The position numbers and the translations under genes are program-made. This document shows, in pieces, positions 45,779-54,442 of a stretch of DNA of 64,000 nucleotides. How positions within the stretch are numbered: position 1 is the first letter of the stretch; each line of letters begins with the position of its first letter. The notes beneath the pieces are model-generated. The model searched no databases and had not been told where the DNA came from. It worked only from the letters and a program-made list of their open reading frames with translations. This stretch comes from Sphingomonas sp. Leaf34 (GTDB lineage: Bacteria; Pseudomonadota; Alphaproteobacteria; Sphingomonadales; Sphingomonadaceae), in NCBI RefSeq assembly GCF_001421805.1, contig NZ_LMLC01000004.1:558001-622000 (forward strand). Reading direction: 5' to 3'.

Positions 45779-47335
45779 ATGCGAATGATGTTCACCGCGA
45801 TTGCGCTCGTGCTTTCCAGTCCTGCACTGGCCCAGCAGGCGCCTCCCGTCGACGGGGCACCGGCGGCGGTCACGGTGCACGGCGACAAGCCTGCGCCGAA
45901 ATTCGACAAGCGGATCTTCGGTCAGTTCGCAGAACATCTCGGTACAGGCGTCTATGGCGGCATCTGGGTCGGCAAGGGCAGCCGTATTCCCAACGTCAAC
46001 GGCTACCGCACCGACGTTCTCGACGCGTTGAAGGCGATCCGCACGCCGGTGATCCGGTGGCCGGGCGGGTGCTTCGCCGATGAATATCACTGGCGTGAAG
46101 GCATCGGTGCTCCCGCCAAGCGCAAGGTCAAGATCAACACGAACTGGGGTGGCGTGACCGAGGACAATGCGGTCGGTACGCACGAGTTCATGAACTATTC
46201 CGAGATGGTTGGTGCCGAACCGTACGTGTCGGGCAATGTCGGCAACGGCACGCCGAGCGAAATGGCGGAGTGGGTCGAGTACATGACCTCCCCGACCGGC
46301 TCCAGCCTGGCCAAGGAACGCGCGGCCAATGGCCGAAAGGCACCGTGGAAGCTGCCGATGTTCGGTATCGGCAACGAGCTTTGGGGCTGCGGTGGCAATA
46401 TGCGACCGGAATATGCGGCCGATGTCACCAGGCGGTATTCGACGTTCGTCAAGATGCCCGAGGGCCAGCGTGTGATGAAGATCGCCAGCGGTGCCAATGC
46501 GGATGATTATAACTGGACCGATGTGATGATGCGCGATGCCGGCGCGCACTTCGACGGCATCGGTGTTCATTACTACACAATTCCGTACGACTGGGCGAAA
46601 AAGGGTGCAGCGACCGGCTTCGACGAGGATCAGTGGGCGCGGACGCTCGCCAAGACCGTCAAGATGGATGATTACATTACCGAACATGCCAAGCGCATGG
46701 ACAAGTATGATCCGGGCAAGCGCGTCGCGTTGCTCGTCGACGAATGGGGCACTTGGTACGATCAGGAACCGGGCAGCCATCCTGGCTTCCTCTACCAGCA
46801 GAACTCGCTCCGCGATGCGCTGGTGACCAGCCTCAACTTCGACATCTTCGCCCGCCACACCGACCGCCTGCGCGGCGCGAACATCGCGCAGATGGTCAAT
46901 GTGCTGCAGGCGATGTTGCTGACCGACGGCAACCGGATGGTGCGCACGCCGACCTATTGGGTCTTCGACATGTACAAGGACTATCAGGACGGCGTCGTCC
47001 TGCCGGTCGACGTGCAGTCGCGCTGGTACAACAAGAACCAGTGGACGCTGAAGGCGGTCAGCGCGAGTGCGGTGCGCGGCGTCGATGGCGCGGTGCACAT
47101 GGGCCTGACCAACGTCGATCCCAACCAGCCTGCGACGGTATCGGTGAAGCTCGATGGCGTGACGGGGGCCGGTATCACGGGCCGCATCCTGACCGCGTCG
47201 GCGATCGACGCACACAACACGTTCGATGCCCCCGATGTCGTCAAGCCTGCGGCATTCACCGGTGCGACACTGGCGAACGGAACGCTGACGGTGACGCTGC
47301 CGCCCAAGTCGGTCGTGATGCTCGACATCCGATGA
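45779..47335 (+). CDS. GH51 alpha-L-arabinofuranosidase
   Basis: A 518-residue secreted enzyme with a Sec signal peptide (MRMMFTAIALVLSSPALAQ). The GH51 barrel is clear: FGQFAEHLGTGVYGGIWVG near residues 43-61, IRWPGGCFADEYHW, the acid/base Glu200 in GIGNELWGCGG, and the nucleophile Glu322 in LLVDEWGTWY. A C-terminal beta domain follows from about residue 410. It releases terminal L-arabinofuranose from arabinan or arabinoxylan oligosaccharides, here in the periplasm. It is the first intact gene of a coupled operon with GH43 enzymes (ATGA overlap with the next gene). Confidence 0.93.
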   Translation: MRMMFTAIALVLSSPALAQQAPPVDGAPAAVTVHGDKPAPKFDKRIFGQFAEHLGTGVYGGIWVGKGSRIPNVNGYRTDVLDALKAIRTPVIRWPGGCFADEYHWREGIGAPAKRKVKINTNWGGVTEDNAVGTHEFMNYSEMVGAEPYVSGNVGNGTPSEMAEWVEYMTSPTGSSLAKERAANGRKAPWKLPMFGIGNELWGCGGNMRPEYAADVTRRYSTFVKMPEGQRVMKIASGANADDYNWTDVMMRDAGAHFDGIGVHYYTIPYDWAKKGAATGFDEDQWARTLAKTVKMDDYITEHAKRMDKYDPGKRVALLVDEWGTWYDQEPGSHPGFLYQQNSLRDALVTSLNFDIFARHTDRLRGANIAQMVNVLQAMLLTDGNRMVRTPTYWVFDMYKDYQDGVVLPVDVQSRWYNKNQWTLKAVSASAVRGVDGAVHMGLTNVDPNQPATVSVKLDGVTGAGITGRILTASAIDAHNTFDAPDVVKPAAFTGATLANGTLTVTLPPKSVVMLDIR

Positions 47336-48525
47336 TGCCGGCGACGATGCAGGCTCGTGGTTCGGTTCGTCCCGGCAGGGTCCGTGCGTTGGTGATGCAC
47401 CTGTCGAAGGCCGTCATGACCTGCGGCTTGGCGACCGTGGTCGTGATGGGCGCTGCAGCAACGGATGCAGCGCCCCCGGCCGCCCAGAAAACGGGCAATC
47501 GGCAGCTGACCATCGTCCCGCGCCTGGGGGCGGCGCGCGGGGCAGCCGCAGTCGGAAAGCGATCCGCGTATCTGCTCGTCTATTTCAAAGACGATACGCA
47601 TTCGATCTATTTCGCCACATCGCGCGACGGGCTTGCCTTCACCGACGTGAACGGAGGTCGACCGATACTCGCGGGGCGGTCGATCGCCGATCAGAAGGGG
47701 GTTCGCGATCCTCATATCACGCGCGGGCCCGACGGCGCCTTCTACATGGCGATGACCGACCTGCACATATTCGGGAAACGGGAGGGCCTGCGGACGACCG
47801 AGTGGGAACGTCCCGAAAAGGAGTATGGCTGGGGCAACAACCGCAACCTCCTGCTGATGAAGAGCGTCGACCTGCTCCACTGGACGCTGGCGAAGGTCGA
47901 CGTGTCGCGGCTGTTCCCGGCGTACAAAAACGCGGGCAACGCCTGGGCACCGGAGATGATCTACGACCCGACTACCCGCCGTATGATGGTCTATTTCACC
48001 ACGCGGATCGGCAACGGGCCCAATTTCATGGTCGCGTCCCAGGCTGATGACGCCTTCACGACGCTGACAACGGTCCCAAAAAAGGTCCTGGAATATCCGC
48101 GATCGGAGGTGAACACGATCGACGCCGATATCACGCTCGTCGGTGGCAAGTACCGGATGTTCTACGTCGCGCACGAAAAGCCCGGCAGCATCCGTCAGGC
48201 GGTATCGGGTCGGGTCGATCGCGGTTATGTTTACGACCCCCGCAAGATCGATCCGGAGACGGTGGCCGCCGAAGCCCCCAACCTCTGGCGCAGATACGGC
48301 ACGAATACGTGGGTGCTGATGTACGACGTCTTCGGGGTGACACCCAACAATATGGGGTTTGCGGAGACAACCGACTTCGTCACGTTCCGCAACATCGGTC
48401 GGTTCAACGATCCCGGGTCGCCGATGAAGGCGACGAACTTCGCCCAGCCCAAGCACGGCGCGGTGATGGCGGTCACCCCGGAGGAAGTGAAGCGTCTCGA
48501 ACGTTATTTCGGCGGACGTCGATGA
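47332..48525 (+). CDS. GH43-like five-bladed beta-propeller glycosidase
   Basis: A 397-residue protein starting at ATG 47332 in a 4-bp overlap with the GH51 stop; an ATG at 47395 gives a tidier signal peptide (MHLSKAVMTCGLATVVVMGA) and may be the true start. GH43-type propeller features include GVRDPHITRGPDGAFY with the catalytic-base region, NAWAPEMIYDP in blade two or three, and EVNTIDADITLVGGKYRMFY carrying probable catalytic acidic residues. Exported to the periplasm. The operon suggests action on arabinose or xylose side chains; the exact subfamily cannot be told by eye. Confidence 0.8.
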   Translation: MMPATMQARGSVRPGRVRALVMHLSKAVMTCGLATVVVMGAAATDAAPPAAQKTGNRQLTIVPRLGAARGAAAVGKRSAYLLVYFKDDTHSIYFATSRDGLAFTDVNGGRPILAGRSIADQKGVRDPHITRGPDGAFYMAMTDLHIFGKREGLRTTEWERPEKEYGWGNNRNLLLMKSVDLLHWTLAKVDVSRLFPAYKNAGNAWAPEMIYDPTTRRMMVYFTTRIGNGPNFMVASQADDAFTTLTTVPKKVLEYPRSEVNTIDADITLVGGKYRMFYVAHEKPGSIRQAVSGRVDRGYVYDPRKIDPETVAAEAPNLWRRYGTNTWVLMYDVFGVTPNNMGFAETTDFVTFRNIGRFNDPGSPMKATNFAQPKHGAVMAVTPEEVKRLERYFGGRR

Positions 48526-49589
48526 CACGGCCGGGCCGTAAGACGTCGGCAGCGAAGATCGGAACGGCGACGATTGACTGGCGTTCGAGCGCCATATCCT
48601 GCCTCGTCGTCGCGGCGTTCTCGCTCGTGAGCGCGACACCAGTGCCGCCGTCGCTGAACGATCGGCTATCCGGTGACATCGTGCCGGCGCATGATCCCGT
48701 GCTGATCCGAGAGGGCGACAGCTATTATTCCTATTCGACGGGACAAAATGGTCGGTTGCCGATCCTCGCGCGCACGTCGCGCGATCTCGTCACCTGGCGC
48801 GCGCTGCCGGGACCGATCGCGGCGATCCCGGACTGGGCGCTCGCGGCGGTGCCGGGCGCAAAGGATATCTGGGCGCCCGATATTGCCTACGCCAACGGAC
48901 GGTATCGGCTGTATTATTCGGTTTCGACCTTCGGCAAGCAGCGGTCGGTGATCGGACTGCTGACAAGCCCGACGCTCGATCCGGCCAAGCCCGGCTATGG
49001 CTGGCGCGACGATGGGCTGGTGATCGCGTCGAAGGACGGCCACGACTATAACGCGATCGACCCGAATTTCGCGCGCGACCGGCAGGGTGGGCAATGGCTC
49101 GCCATGGGCAGTTATTGGACCGGCCTGAAGCTCGCCAGGCTCGATCCCGCGACCGGCAAGCTTGCCGTGCCGGGGGCGCCGCTCATCCCGATCGCGCGCC
49201 GTGCGCCCGGACCCAATACCGCGATCGAAGCGTCGTTCATCGTCGATCATGGCGGCTGGTACTGGCTTGTCGCGTCGTTCGACCATTGCTGCCGGGGTGC
49301 CAAGAGCGACTACCACCTCGTCATCGGCCGATCGCGTGCGATCACCGGGCCCTATGTCGACCGCGCCGGCGTCGCGATGCGCGACGGCGGCGGGACGGTT
49401 CTGCTGCAGGCCGATGCGGCCGGCAAGGATCGCTTTCGCGGCCCCGGCCACGCCGGCTTCCTGCACGACCGCGATGGTCGCGATTACCTGATCTACCATG
49501 CCTATGATCGCGACAGGCACGGCGCAGCCACCCTTCGTCTGGCGCGGATGCGCTGGTCGCGGGACGGATGGCCGGCGCTCGACAACTGA
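48522..49589 (+). CDS. GH43 endo-1,5-alpha-L-arabinanase
   Basis: A 355-residue GH43 propeller, ATGA-coupled to the preceding gene. A hydrophobic export segment (SAISCLVVAAFSLVSATP) lies at about residues 24-41. Features typical of arabinanases are VPAHDPVLIREGDSYYSYST (catalytic base Asp in HDP), IWAPDIAYANGRYRLYYSVS, NAIDPNFARD (pKa-modulating Asp), and NTAIEASFIVDHGGWYWL carrying the acid Glu. A later GPGHAGF histidine lies near the active centre. It should cut internal alpha-1,5 bonds of arabinan in the periplasm or at the surface. Length is normal for single-domain enzymes. Confidence 0.88.
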   Translation: MTRPGRKTSAAKIGTATIDWRSSAISCLVVAAFSLVSATPVPPSLNDRLSGDIVPAHDPVLIREGDSYYSYSTGQNGRLPILARTSRDLVTWRALPGPIAAIPDWALAAVPGAKDIWAPDIAYANGRYRLYYSVSTFGKQRSVIGLLTSPTLDPAKPGYGWRDDGLVIASKDGHDYNAIDPNFARDRQGGQWLAMGSYWTGLKLARLDPATGKLAVPGAPLIPIARRAPGPNTAIEASFIVDHGGWYWLVASFDHCCRGAKSDYHLVIGRSRAITGPYVDRAGVAMRDGGGTVLLQADAAGKDRFRGPGHAGFLHDRDGRDYLIYHAYDRDRHGAATLRLARMRWSRDGWPALDN

Positions 49590-49595
49590 AAGACG

Positions 49596-50633
49596 ATGCC
49601 GATGAATATCCTGACCCGCCGCAGCTTCGTCGCCGGCGCCGCTATCGCCGGACTCGCGCACCCGCTGCTGGCGCGGCGGCCTCGCGACGGAGCGATCGTC
49701 AACCCGCTGATCCGCCAGCGCGCCGATGCGCAGATCGCGCTTCAGGCCGACGGGCTCTACACGTTTACGGCGTCAGTGCCCGCCTATGACCGCGTCATCC
49801 TCCGGCGGGCGACGACCATCGCGGGGCTTGCCGATGCGCCGGAGACGGTGCTGTGGCGTCGGCCTGCATCCGGCAAGATGGCCGGCCACATCTGGGCGCC
49901 CGAGATCCACCAGATCGACGGTCGCTGGTATGTGTATGTCGCGGCGGGTGACGGCGACGATGTGTTCCGCATCCGCACCTATGTCCTGCAATGCGACGGG
50001 AACGACCCGGTGACGGGATCCTGGTCGGTGCTGGGTGAGCTTCAGACGCCGTGGGATACATTCACGCTCGATTCGACCACCTTCGTCAACCGCGGGACAC
50101 GGTATCTCTGCTGGGCGCAGAAGGAGCCGGGGATCGACACGAACTCCAATCTCTATCTGGCGCCGCTGGCGACGCCCACGACGCTCGCTACCAAGCCTAC
50201 CCGCTTGACGGTGCCGACGCTGCCCTGGGAAATCCAGGGTTTCAAGGTCGCCGAAGGCCCTGCACCGCTGATCCGCAACGGCCGCGTGTTCATGACCTAT
50301 TCGGCGAGCGCGACCGACTCGCGATATTGCCTCGGGATGCTGACGGCCCGCGACGATGCCGATCTCCTGGATCCGGCCAGCTGGACCAAATCCCAGACAC
50401 CGGTCTTCAAGACGTCACCCGAACGGCGGATCTACGGGCCTGGTCACAACAGCTTCACCGTGGATACGCGGGGGAATGATCTCCTGGTCTTCCACGCGCG
50501 CGATTACGACGCGATTACCGGCGACCCCCTATACGACCCAAACCGGCATACGCGTGTCCAGCGCTTCCGCTATCGCGCCGACGGCACCCCCGATTTTGGA
50601 GTGCCGGTCGGGAACGGGCCGCTATCGATCTGA
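49596..50633 (+). CDS. Tat-exported GH43 alpha-L-arabinofuranosidase
   Basis: A 345-residue GH43 propeller starting 7 bp after the arabinanase stop. The N-terminus TRRSFVAGAAIAG is a twin-arginine signal, unlike the Sec signals of the two upstream enzymes. The catalytic pieces are NPLIRQRADAQI (base Asp), GHIWAPEIHQIDGRWYVYVA, DSTTFVNRGTRYLCWAQ, and KVAEGPAPLIRNGRVFMTYS with the acid Glu, ending in GPGHNSFTVD. The pattern fits secreted arabinofuranosidases acting on arabinan oligomers. Its last 12 bp overlap the 3' end of the convergent hypothetical gene. Confidence 0.87.
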   Translation: MPMNILTRRSFVAGAAIAGLAHPLLARRPRDGAIVNPLIRQRADAQIALQADGLYTFTASVPAYDRVILRRATTIAGLADAPETVLWRRPASGKMAGHIWAPEIHQIDGRWYVYVAAGDGDDVFRIRTYVLQCDGNDPVTGSWSVLGELQTPWDTFTLDSTTFVNRGTRYLCWAQKEPGIDTNSNLYLAPLATPTTLATKPTRLTVPTLPWEIQGFKVAEGPAPLIRNGRVFMTYSASATDSRYCLGMLTARDDADLLDPASWTKSQTPVFKTSPERRIYGPGHNSFTVDTRGNDLLVFHARDYDAITGDPLYDPNRHTRVQRFRYRADGTPDFGVPVGNGPLSI

Positions 50634-51149
50634 CGGCGTAGCGACTTCGGCGGTGGGACGCACCGCCTGTTTCGCCAGGATCGCAGGGTCGCTTGCCAAG
50701 GCGTGGAGATAGGCGTGACGCTCGGGCGAGCCCAGGCGTAATCGACCCAATCTCCCGCTTTGGTCACTGGTGAGCGTGAACCGGTGATAGCCGAGGCGTG
50801 TGAGACACAGTTCGGTCGCGGTCAGCATCACGCCCTGCGCCTCAGCCAGCTTCTTGGCAGGGCTTAGCCGTCGCGCCATCAGCGCCTGTTCCAGTGCCGG
50901 ATCGCTGCCGGCGATCGATGCGTTGAGATTGCGTTCGGTAAATTGCTCGGCGGCGACGATAGCCTGCGTCGCAGGCTCCTTGGAGATGTCGGCATTGGCA
51001 CCGAGCTTGCCGCACTCGACCGCGTCGGCCCGGTACTGCACGAGTGAAACGCCGGCCCGGCCCCAACTGATCACTGCCGCGTCTGCCGAAGCCGGTATGG
51101 CGACCGCAACAATGCTGAAAACCCAACGCCTGATCGTCATCGAAGACAT
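50622..51149 (-). CDS. Secreted hypothetical protein
   Basis: A 175-residue protein with a Sec signal peptide (MSSMTIRRWVFSIVAVAIPASADA). The helical body has two cysteines (about residues 46 and 113) that could pair. Sequence such as YRADAVECGKLGANADISKE and AEAQGVMLTATELCLTRLGY recalls small periplasmic proteins of sphingomonads, but I do not recognise a named family. It is convergent with the GH43 gene and divergent from the TonB receptor. Its place inside the arabinan locus may be incidental. Confidence 0.65.
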   Translation of the reverse strand: MSSMTIRRWVFSIVAVAIPASADAAVISWGRAGVSLVQYRADAVECGKLGANADISKEPATQAIVAAEQFTERNLNASIAGSDPALEQALMARRLSPAKKLAEAQGVMLTATELCLTRLGYHRFTLTSDQSGRLGRLRLGSPERHAYLHALASDPAILAKQAVRPTAEVATPSDR

Positions 51150-51227
51150 GTGCCGTCATCCTTAGAAACCGCGGCGAATCTCACCAGGTCCTCGTAGGGG
51201 GTGAGCTCGCAGGGATTTGACCCACAT

Positions 51228-51255
51228 TTGAAATAGCGCAAATTCCGGGTTTCAA
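51228..51255. promoter_or_regulatory. Inverted repeat upstream of the TonB receptor
   Basis: TTGAAA (51228-51233) and TTTCAA (51250-51255) form 6-bp inverted arms with a 16-base spacer in the divergent region between the hypothetical gene and the receptor. Could bind a regulator; weak evidence. Confidence 0.2.
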
Positions 51256-51374
51256 TAAGAGTGTCTATCGACATTCGTTGGGAATGCCTTGACCTGTTTC
51301 CCTAAGTCAGACAAATGGGATCAACGGTGAGTTCCACGGTAACAGCTGGGCCGCTTGCATTGGGAGAGGGGAAA

Positions 51375-54368
51375 ATGATGAAGCGCTTCGCATTGTTTGT
51401 TTCGGCAGCACCATTCGCATTGATGACCACGGCGGCGTGGGGGCAGGCTGCGACGGTTGCGGAGCAGCAGCAGGCAGCCGCTCCGGACGCATCACTCGAA
51501 GAGCAGGCCCCCGTTGCGCAGGAACGCGCGACGAATGCAGCAAAGGGCAAGAGCCCCGGCACCGAAGCAACCCAAAATCTGCCCGTGGCTGACGATGTCG
51601 CGCAACCTGTCGATACTGGCCCGACCGCGTCGACGGACGATATCGTCGTCACCGGCTATCGCGCCAGCCTCGGCAGCGCGCAGGCGATCAAGCGAAACTC
51701 CGACGCGATTCTCGATGCCGTCGTTGCGCAGGATATCGGCAAGCTGCCCGACAATACCGCGGCCGAGTCGATCGCTCGTATCACTGGTGTCCAGGTCAAT
51801 CGGTCCAGTGACGAAGTAAGCCAGGTGATCGTGCGCGGCCTTCCCGACGTCGCGACGACCTTCAACGGCCGTGACATCTTTACCGCTGAGGGACGGCGCT
51901 CGGCGCTGCAGGATTTCCCTGCCGGCGCCCTGGCCGGTCTCGAGGTTTACAAGTCGGGCACCGCCGACCTGCTCGAGCCGGGTCTTGCCGGCTTGATCAA
52001 CGTGCGCTCGCGCCGCCCATTCGATTTCACCGAGAAGTTCGTCGTCGCGGGCGGGATCCGCGGGACCTATAACGACCAGAGCAAAAAATACGATCCATTG
52101 GGCAACATCCTGGTCAGCGCGCGTACGGACACCGGGATCGGCGAAGTCGGCGTGCTGATCAACGGGTCCTACGCCCAGTCGCAGTACCGGAACGCCGTGC
52201 GCTTCGCGAGCGGCTTTGTTCCGACGACGATACCCGACAACGTCACGGTGAGCCCGAATTCGGTCGGACGTGCCTTTCGCATTCCGGAACGGATCGGTGT
52301 CTATAACGATAGCGGAAAACGCTGGCGTCCCGCGGTCAATGCCAGCGCACAGTGGAAACCGGCGTCGAACCTCGAATTCTACTATGACTTCCTGTATCAG
52401 GGGTATCGCGGTCGCGGTGCCAACGACGAGTTTGAAGCGTCGCTTCTCAACAACAGCGCCGTGTTGTCGAACGTCGTCCTGCGCGAAGGGAAGTCGGACC
52501 AGGTCCAGACGCTGACCAAGACGGGCGGCGAACGCGGACAGGCATATCGCAGTACCAACAACAACAATACCGACACCTACCAGACGGCGGGCGGGTTCAA
52601 GTGGAATATCGGCCGCGCGCATATCTCGAGTGATCTCGCTTATACCCGCAGCCGTTACACCTCGAACGAATATAGCTTCGACATGGCGCAGACCACCGCG
52701 CCGACGATGGACGTGAATTTCTTCGTCGACGGCGGCACCGCGTTCAGCCTTCCCGGTTATGACCGCGACAATCCCGCCAATTACAAATGGCGCGGCTATT
52801 TCGAGAGCGTGTATCGGGTGAAGGGTGCCGGCTGGCAGTGGCGTGGCGACGTCGACCTCGACACCGACGTCTCCTTGTTCCCCAAGCTGCAATTCGGCGC
52901 ACGATTCACGGATCGCGACGCGTCGCTCAAGCGTGGCAACCGGTATGCCTATACCGAGAACCTGAACATCCCGCTGGCCGACACGCCCGCGGGTGCGCTC
53001 GAACTCACGCAGGATGCGTTTCGCGGAAACACGCAAGGCTGGACGAGCTGGCTGATGCCGACCCGCGCCGGAATCGAAGGCAATGCCGCTGCACTGCGCC
53101 AGTTCTCGCTCGCCCAGCTTCAGAAGCTCGTCGCAGCCAATCCGAACGACGGCGGATATCGCGACGCCCTTCGCCTGTTCTCGACCGCGAACGTCCAGCT
53201 CGATCCGTTACAGGCGTTCCTTGCGAAAGAGCAGACTTACGCCTTCTACGGCCAGGCCAAATATGAATTCGATATCGGCTCGGTCGGGGTGGACGGTCTG
53301 CTCGGCGTCCGCGTCGTCAACACCGTCGGCAAGTATAGCGGCCAGGGGACGGTACCCGTCGTGGTCAATGGCGTCATTCAAACCGATGCCAACGGCAGTG
53401 TCGTCACGGCGACCCAGCCGGTCACGACCAATGCCAATTATGTCGACATCCTGCCGAACGCCAGTTTGCGCATTCGTCCAAACGACAAGCTGCAAATCCG
53501 TTTCGCATTCACCGAAACGCGCACCAAGCCGGAATTCGGCGCGCTCAATCCCGCAGTGACGTTGACACCCAACGTCTCGCCGACCGTGAACGCGGATGGT
53601 ACGCCGGTCACGATCCTCAGCGATCCGCGGTTTGCCGCGAATCTTCAGGGTCGCCCGAACTATTATGGCAATGGCGGCAATCCGAACCTCGTTCCGCTCA
53701 CATCGACAAACTATGATGCGACGATCGAATATTACTTCTCCAAGAATGCTTCGCTGACCGCATCCTTCTTCTATCGCGACCTCTTCGGCTTCCTGTCGGG
53801 ATACACCCAGCGTTTTCAGGATCCGCTCTATGGCTTGATCGAGGTGAACGCCCAGGCCAATGCCGGGGCCGGCAAGATCAAGGGCGTCGAAGTCGGCGGG
53901 CAGACGTTCCTGGATTTCCTACCGGGACTGTTCAGCGGCTTCGGCGTGCAGGGAAATGTGACCTATCTCGACGGGAGTCAGCGATTCCCGGTAGATTTTA
54001 GCCCTGCGAACACGTCGCCGCCGTTTGTCGGCATTCCGGGGCTGTCGAAGTGGAGCTACAACGCGGCGCTATTCTACGAGAAGGACACGATATCGACCCG
54101 GTTGTCGTATAACGGCCGGTCGCGATACCTGAACGGCAACCAGATCGTCGATGGCGTGTATTTTGGCGAAGGTACGGAAAACGTGACCCGCCTCGACTTC
54201 TCGTTCAACTACACGCCCATAAAGGCCATCACCCTGACGTTCGATGCGGCCAATATCCTCGCGAAGCCGTTTCGGAATTACGCACAATATGGCGATGACC
54301 GGTCCTACCCCCGCGATGTACGTGACGAAGGACGGTATTTAGGCGTAGGCGCACGGTTCCGCCTCTAG
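51375..54368 (+). CDS. TonB-dependent outer membrane receptor of the arabinan locus
   Basis: A 997-residue receptor. The start at ATG 51375 is preceded by GAGAGGGG and opens a Sec signal peptide (MKRFALFVSAAPFALMTTAA). A low-complexity linker follows, then the TonB-box/plug start DIVVTGYRASLGSAQAIKRN, and the plug with LPDNTAAESIARITGVQVNR and VIVRGLPDVATTFNGRDIFT. A 22-strand barrel ends in YLGVGARFRL. Sphingomonad receptors of this subtype import glycans across the outer membrane with TonB energy. Its place between GH43 and GH5-like enzymes suggests arabinan or arabinoxylan oligosaccharides as cargo. A hairpin sits just after the stop. Confidence 0.92.
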   Translation: MMKRFALFVSAAPFALMTTAAWGQAATVAEQQQAAAPDASLEEQAPVAQERATNAAKGKSPGTEATQNLPVADDVAQPVDTGPTASTDDIVVTGYRASLGSAQAIKRNSDAILDAVVAQDIGKLPDNTAAESIARITGVQVNRSSDEVSQVIVRGLPDVATTFNGRDIFTAEGRRSALQDFPAGALAGLEVYKSGTADLLEPGLAGLINVRSRRPFDFTEKFVVAGGIRGTYNDQSKKYDPLGNILVSARTDTGIGEVGVLINGSYAQSQYRNAVRFASGFVPTTIPDNVTVSPNSVGRAFRIPERIGVYNDSGKRWRPAVNASAQWKPASNLEFYYDFLYQGYRGRGANDEFEASLLNNSAVLSNVVLREGKSDQVQTLTKTGGERGQAYRSTNNNNTDTYQTAGGFKWNIGRAHISSDLAYTRSRYTSNEYSFDMAQTTAPTMDVNFFVDGGTAFSLPGYDRDNPANYKWRGYFESVYRVKGAGWQWRGDVDLDTDVSLFPKLQFGARFTDRDASLKRGNRYAYTENLNIPLADTPAGALELTQDAFRGNTQGWTSWLMPTRAGIEGNAAALRQFSLAQLQKLVAANPNDGGYRDALRLFSTANVQLDPLQAFLAKEQTYAFYGQAKYEFDIGSVGVDGLLGVRVVNTVGKYSGQGTVPVVVNGVIQTDANGSVVTATQPVTTNANYVDILPNASLRIRPNDKLQIRFAFTETRTKPEFGALNPAVTLTPNVSPTVNADGTPVTILSDPRFAANLQGRPNYYGNGGNPNLVPLTSTNYDATIEYYFSKNASLTASFFYRDLFGFLSGYTQRFQDPLYGLIEVNAQANAGAGKIKGVEVGGQTFLDFLPGLFSGFGVQGNVTYLDGSQRFPVDFSPANTSPPFVGIPGLSKWSYNAALFYEKDTISTRLSYNGRSRYLNGNQIVDGVYFGEGTENVTRLDFSFNYTPIKAITLTFDAANILAKPFRNYAQYGDDRSYPRDVRDEGRYLGVGARFRL

Positions 54369-54379
54369 CCCGCCTGATG

Positions 54380-54406
54380 CGGCGGATGGTGGAATACCAT
54401 CCGCCG
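54380..54406 (+). terminator. Strong hairpin after the TonB receptor
   Basis: Perfect 11-bp stem CGGCGGATGGT / ACCATCCGCCG with a GGAAT loop, 11 bases past the receptor stop. No T run follows, so it may be a partial terminator or an mRNA-stabilising hairpin that sets the receptor and enzyme to different levels. Confidence 0.6.
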
Positions 54407-54442
54407 AGATGCGGTCTACTGGGCCGATGAGGGAGTCGAACT

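Noticed and set aside
45704..48639. Two 500-550-codon minus-strand frames opposite the GH51 and GH43 genes
   Set aside because: Antisense shadows with no recognisable domain; the plus-strand glycosidases have catalytic residues in place.
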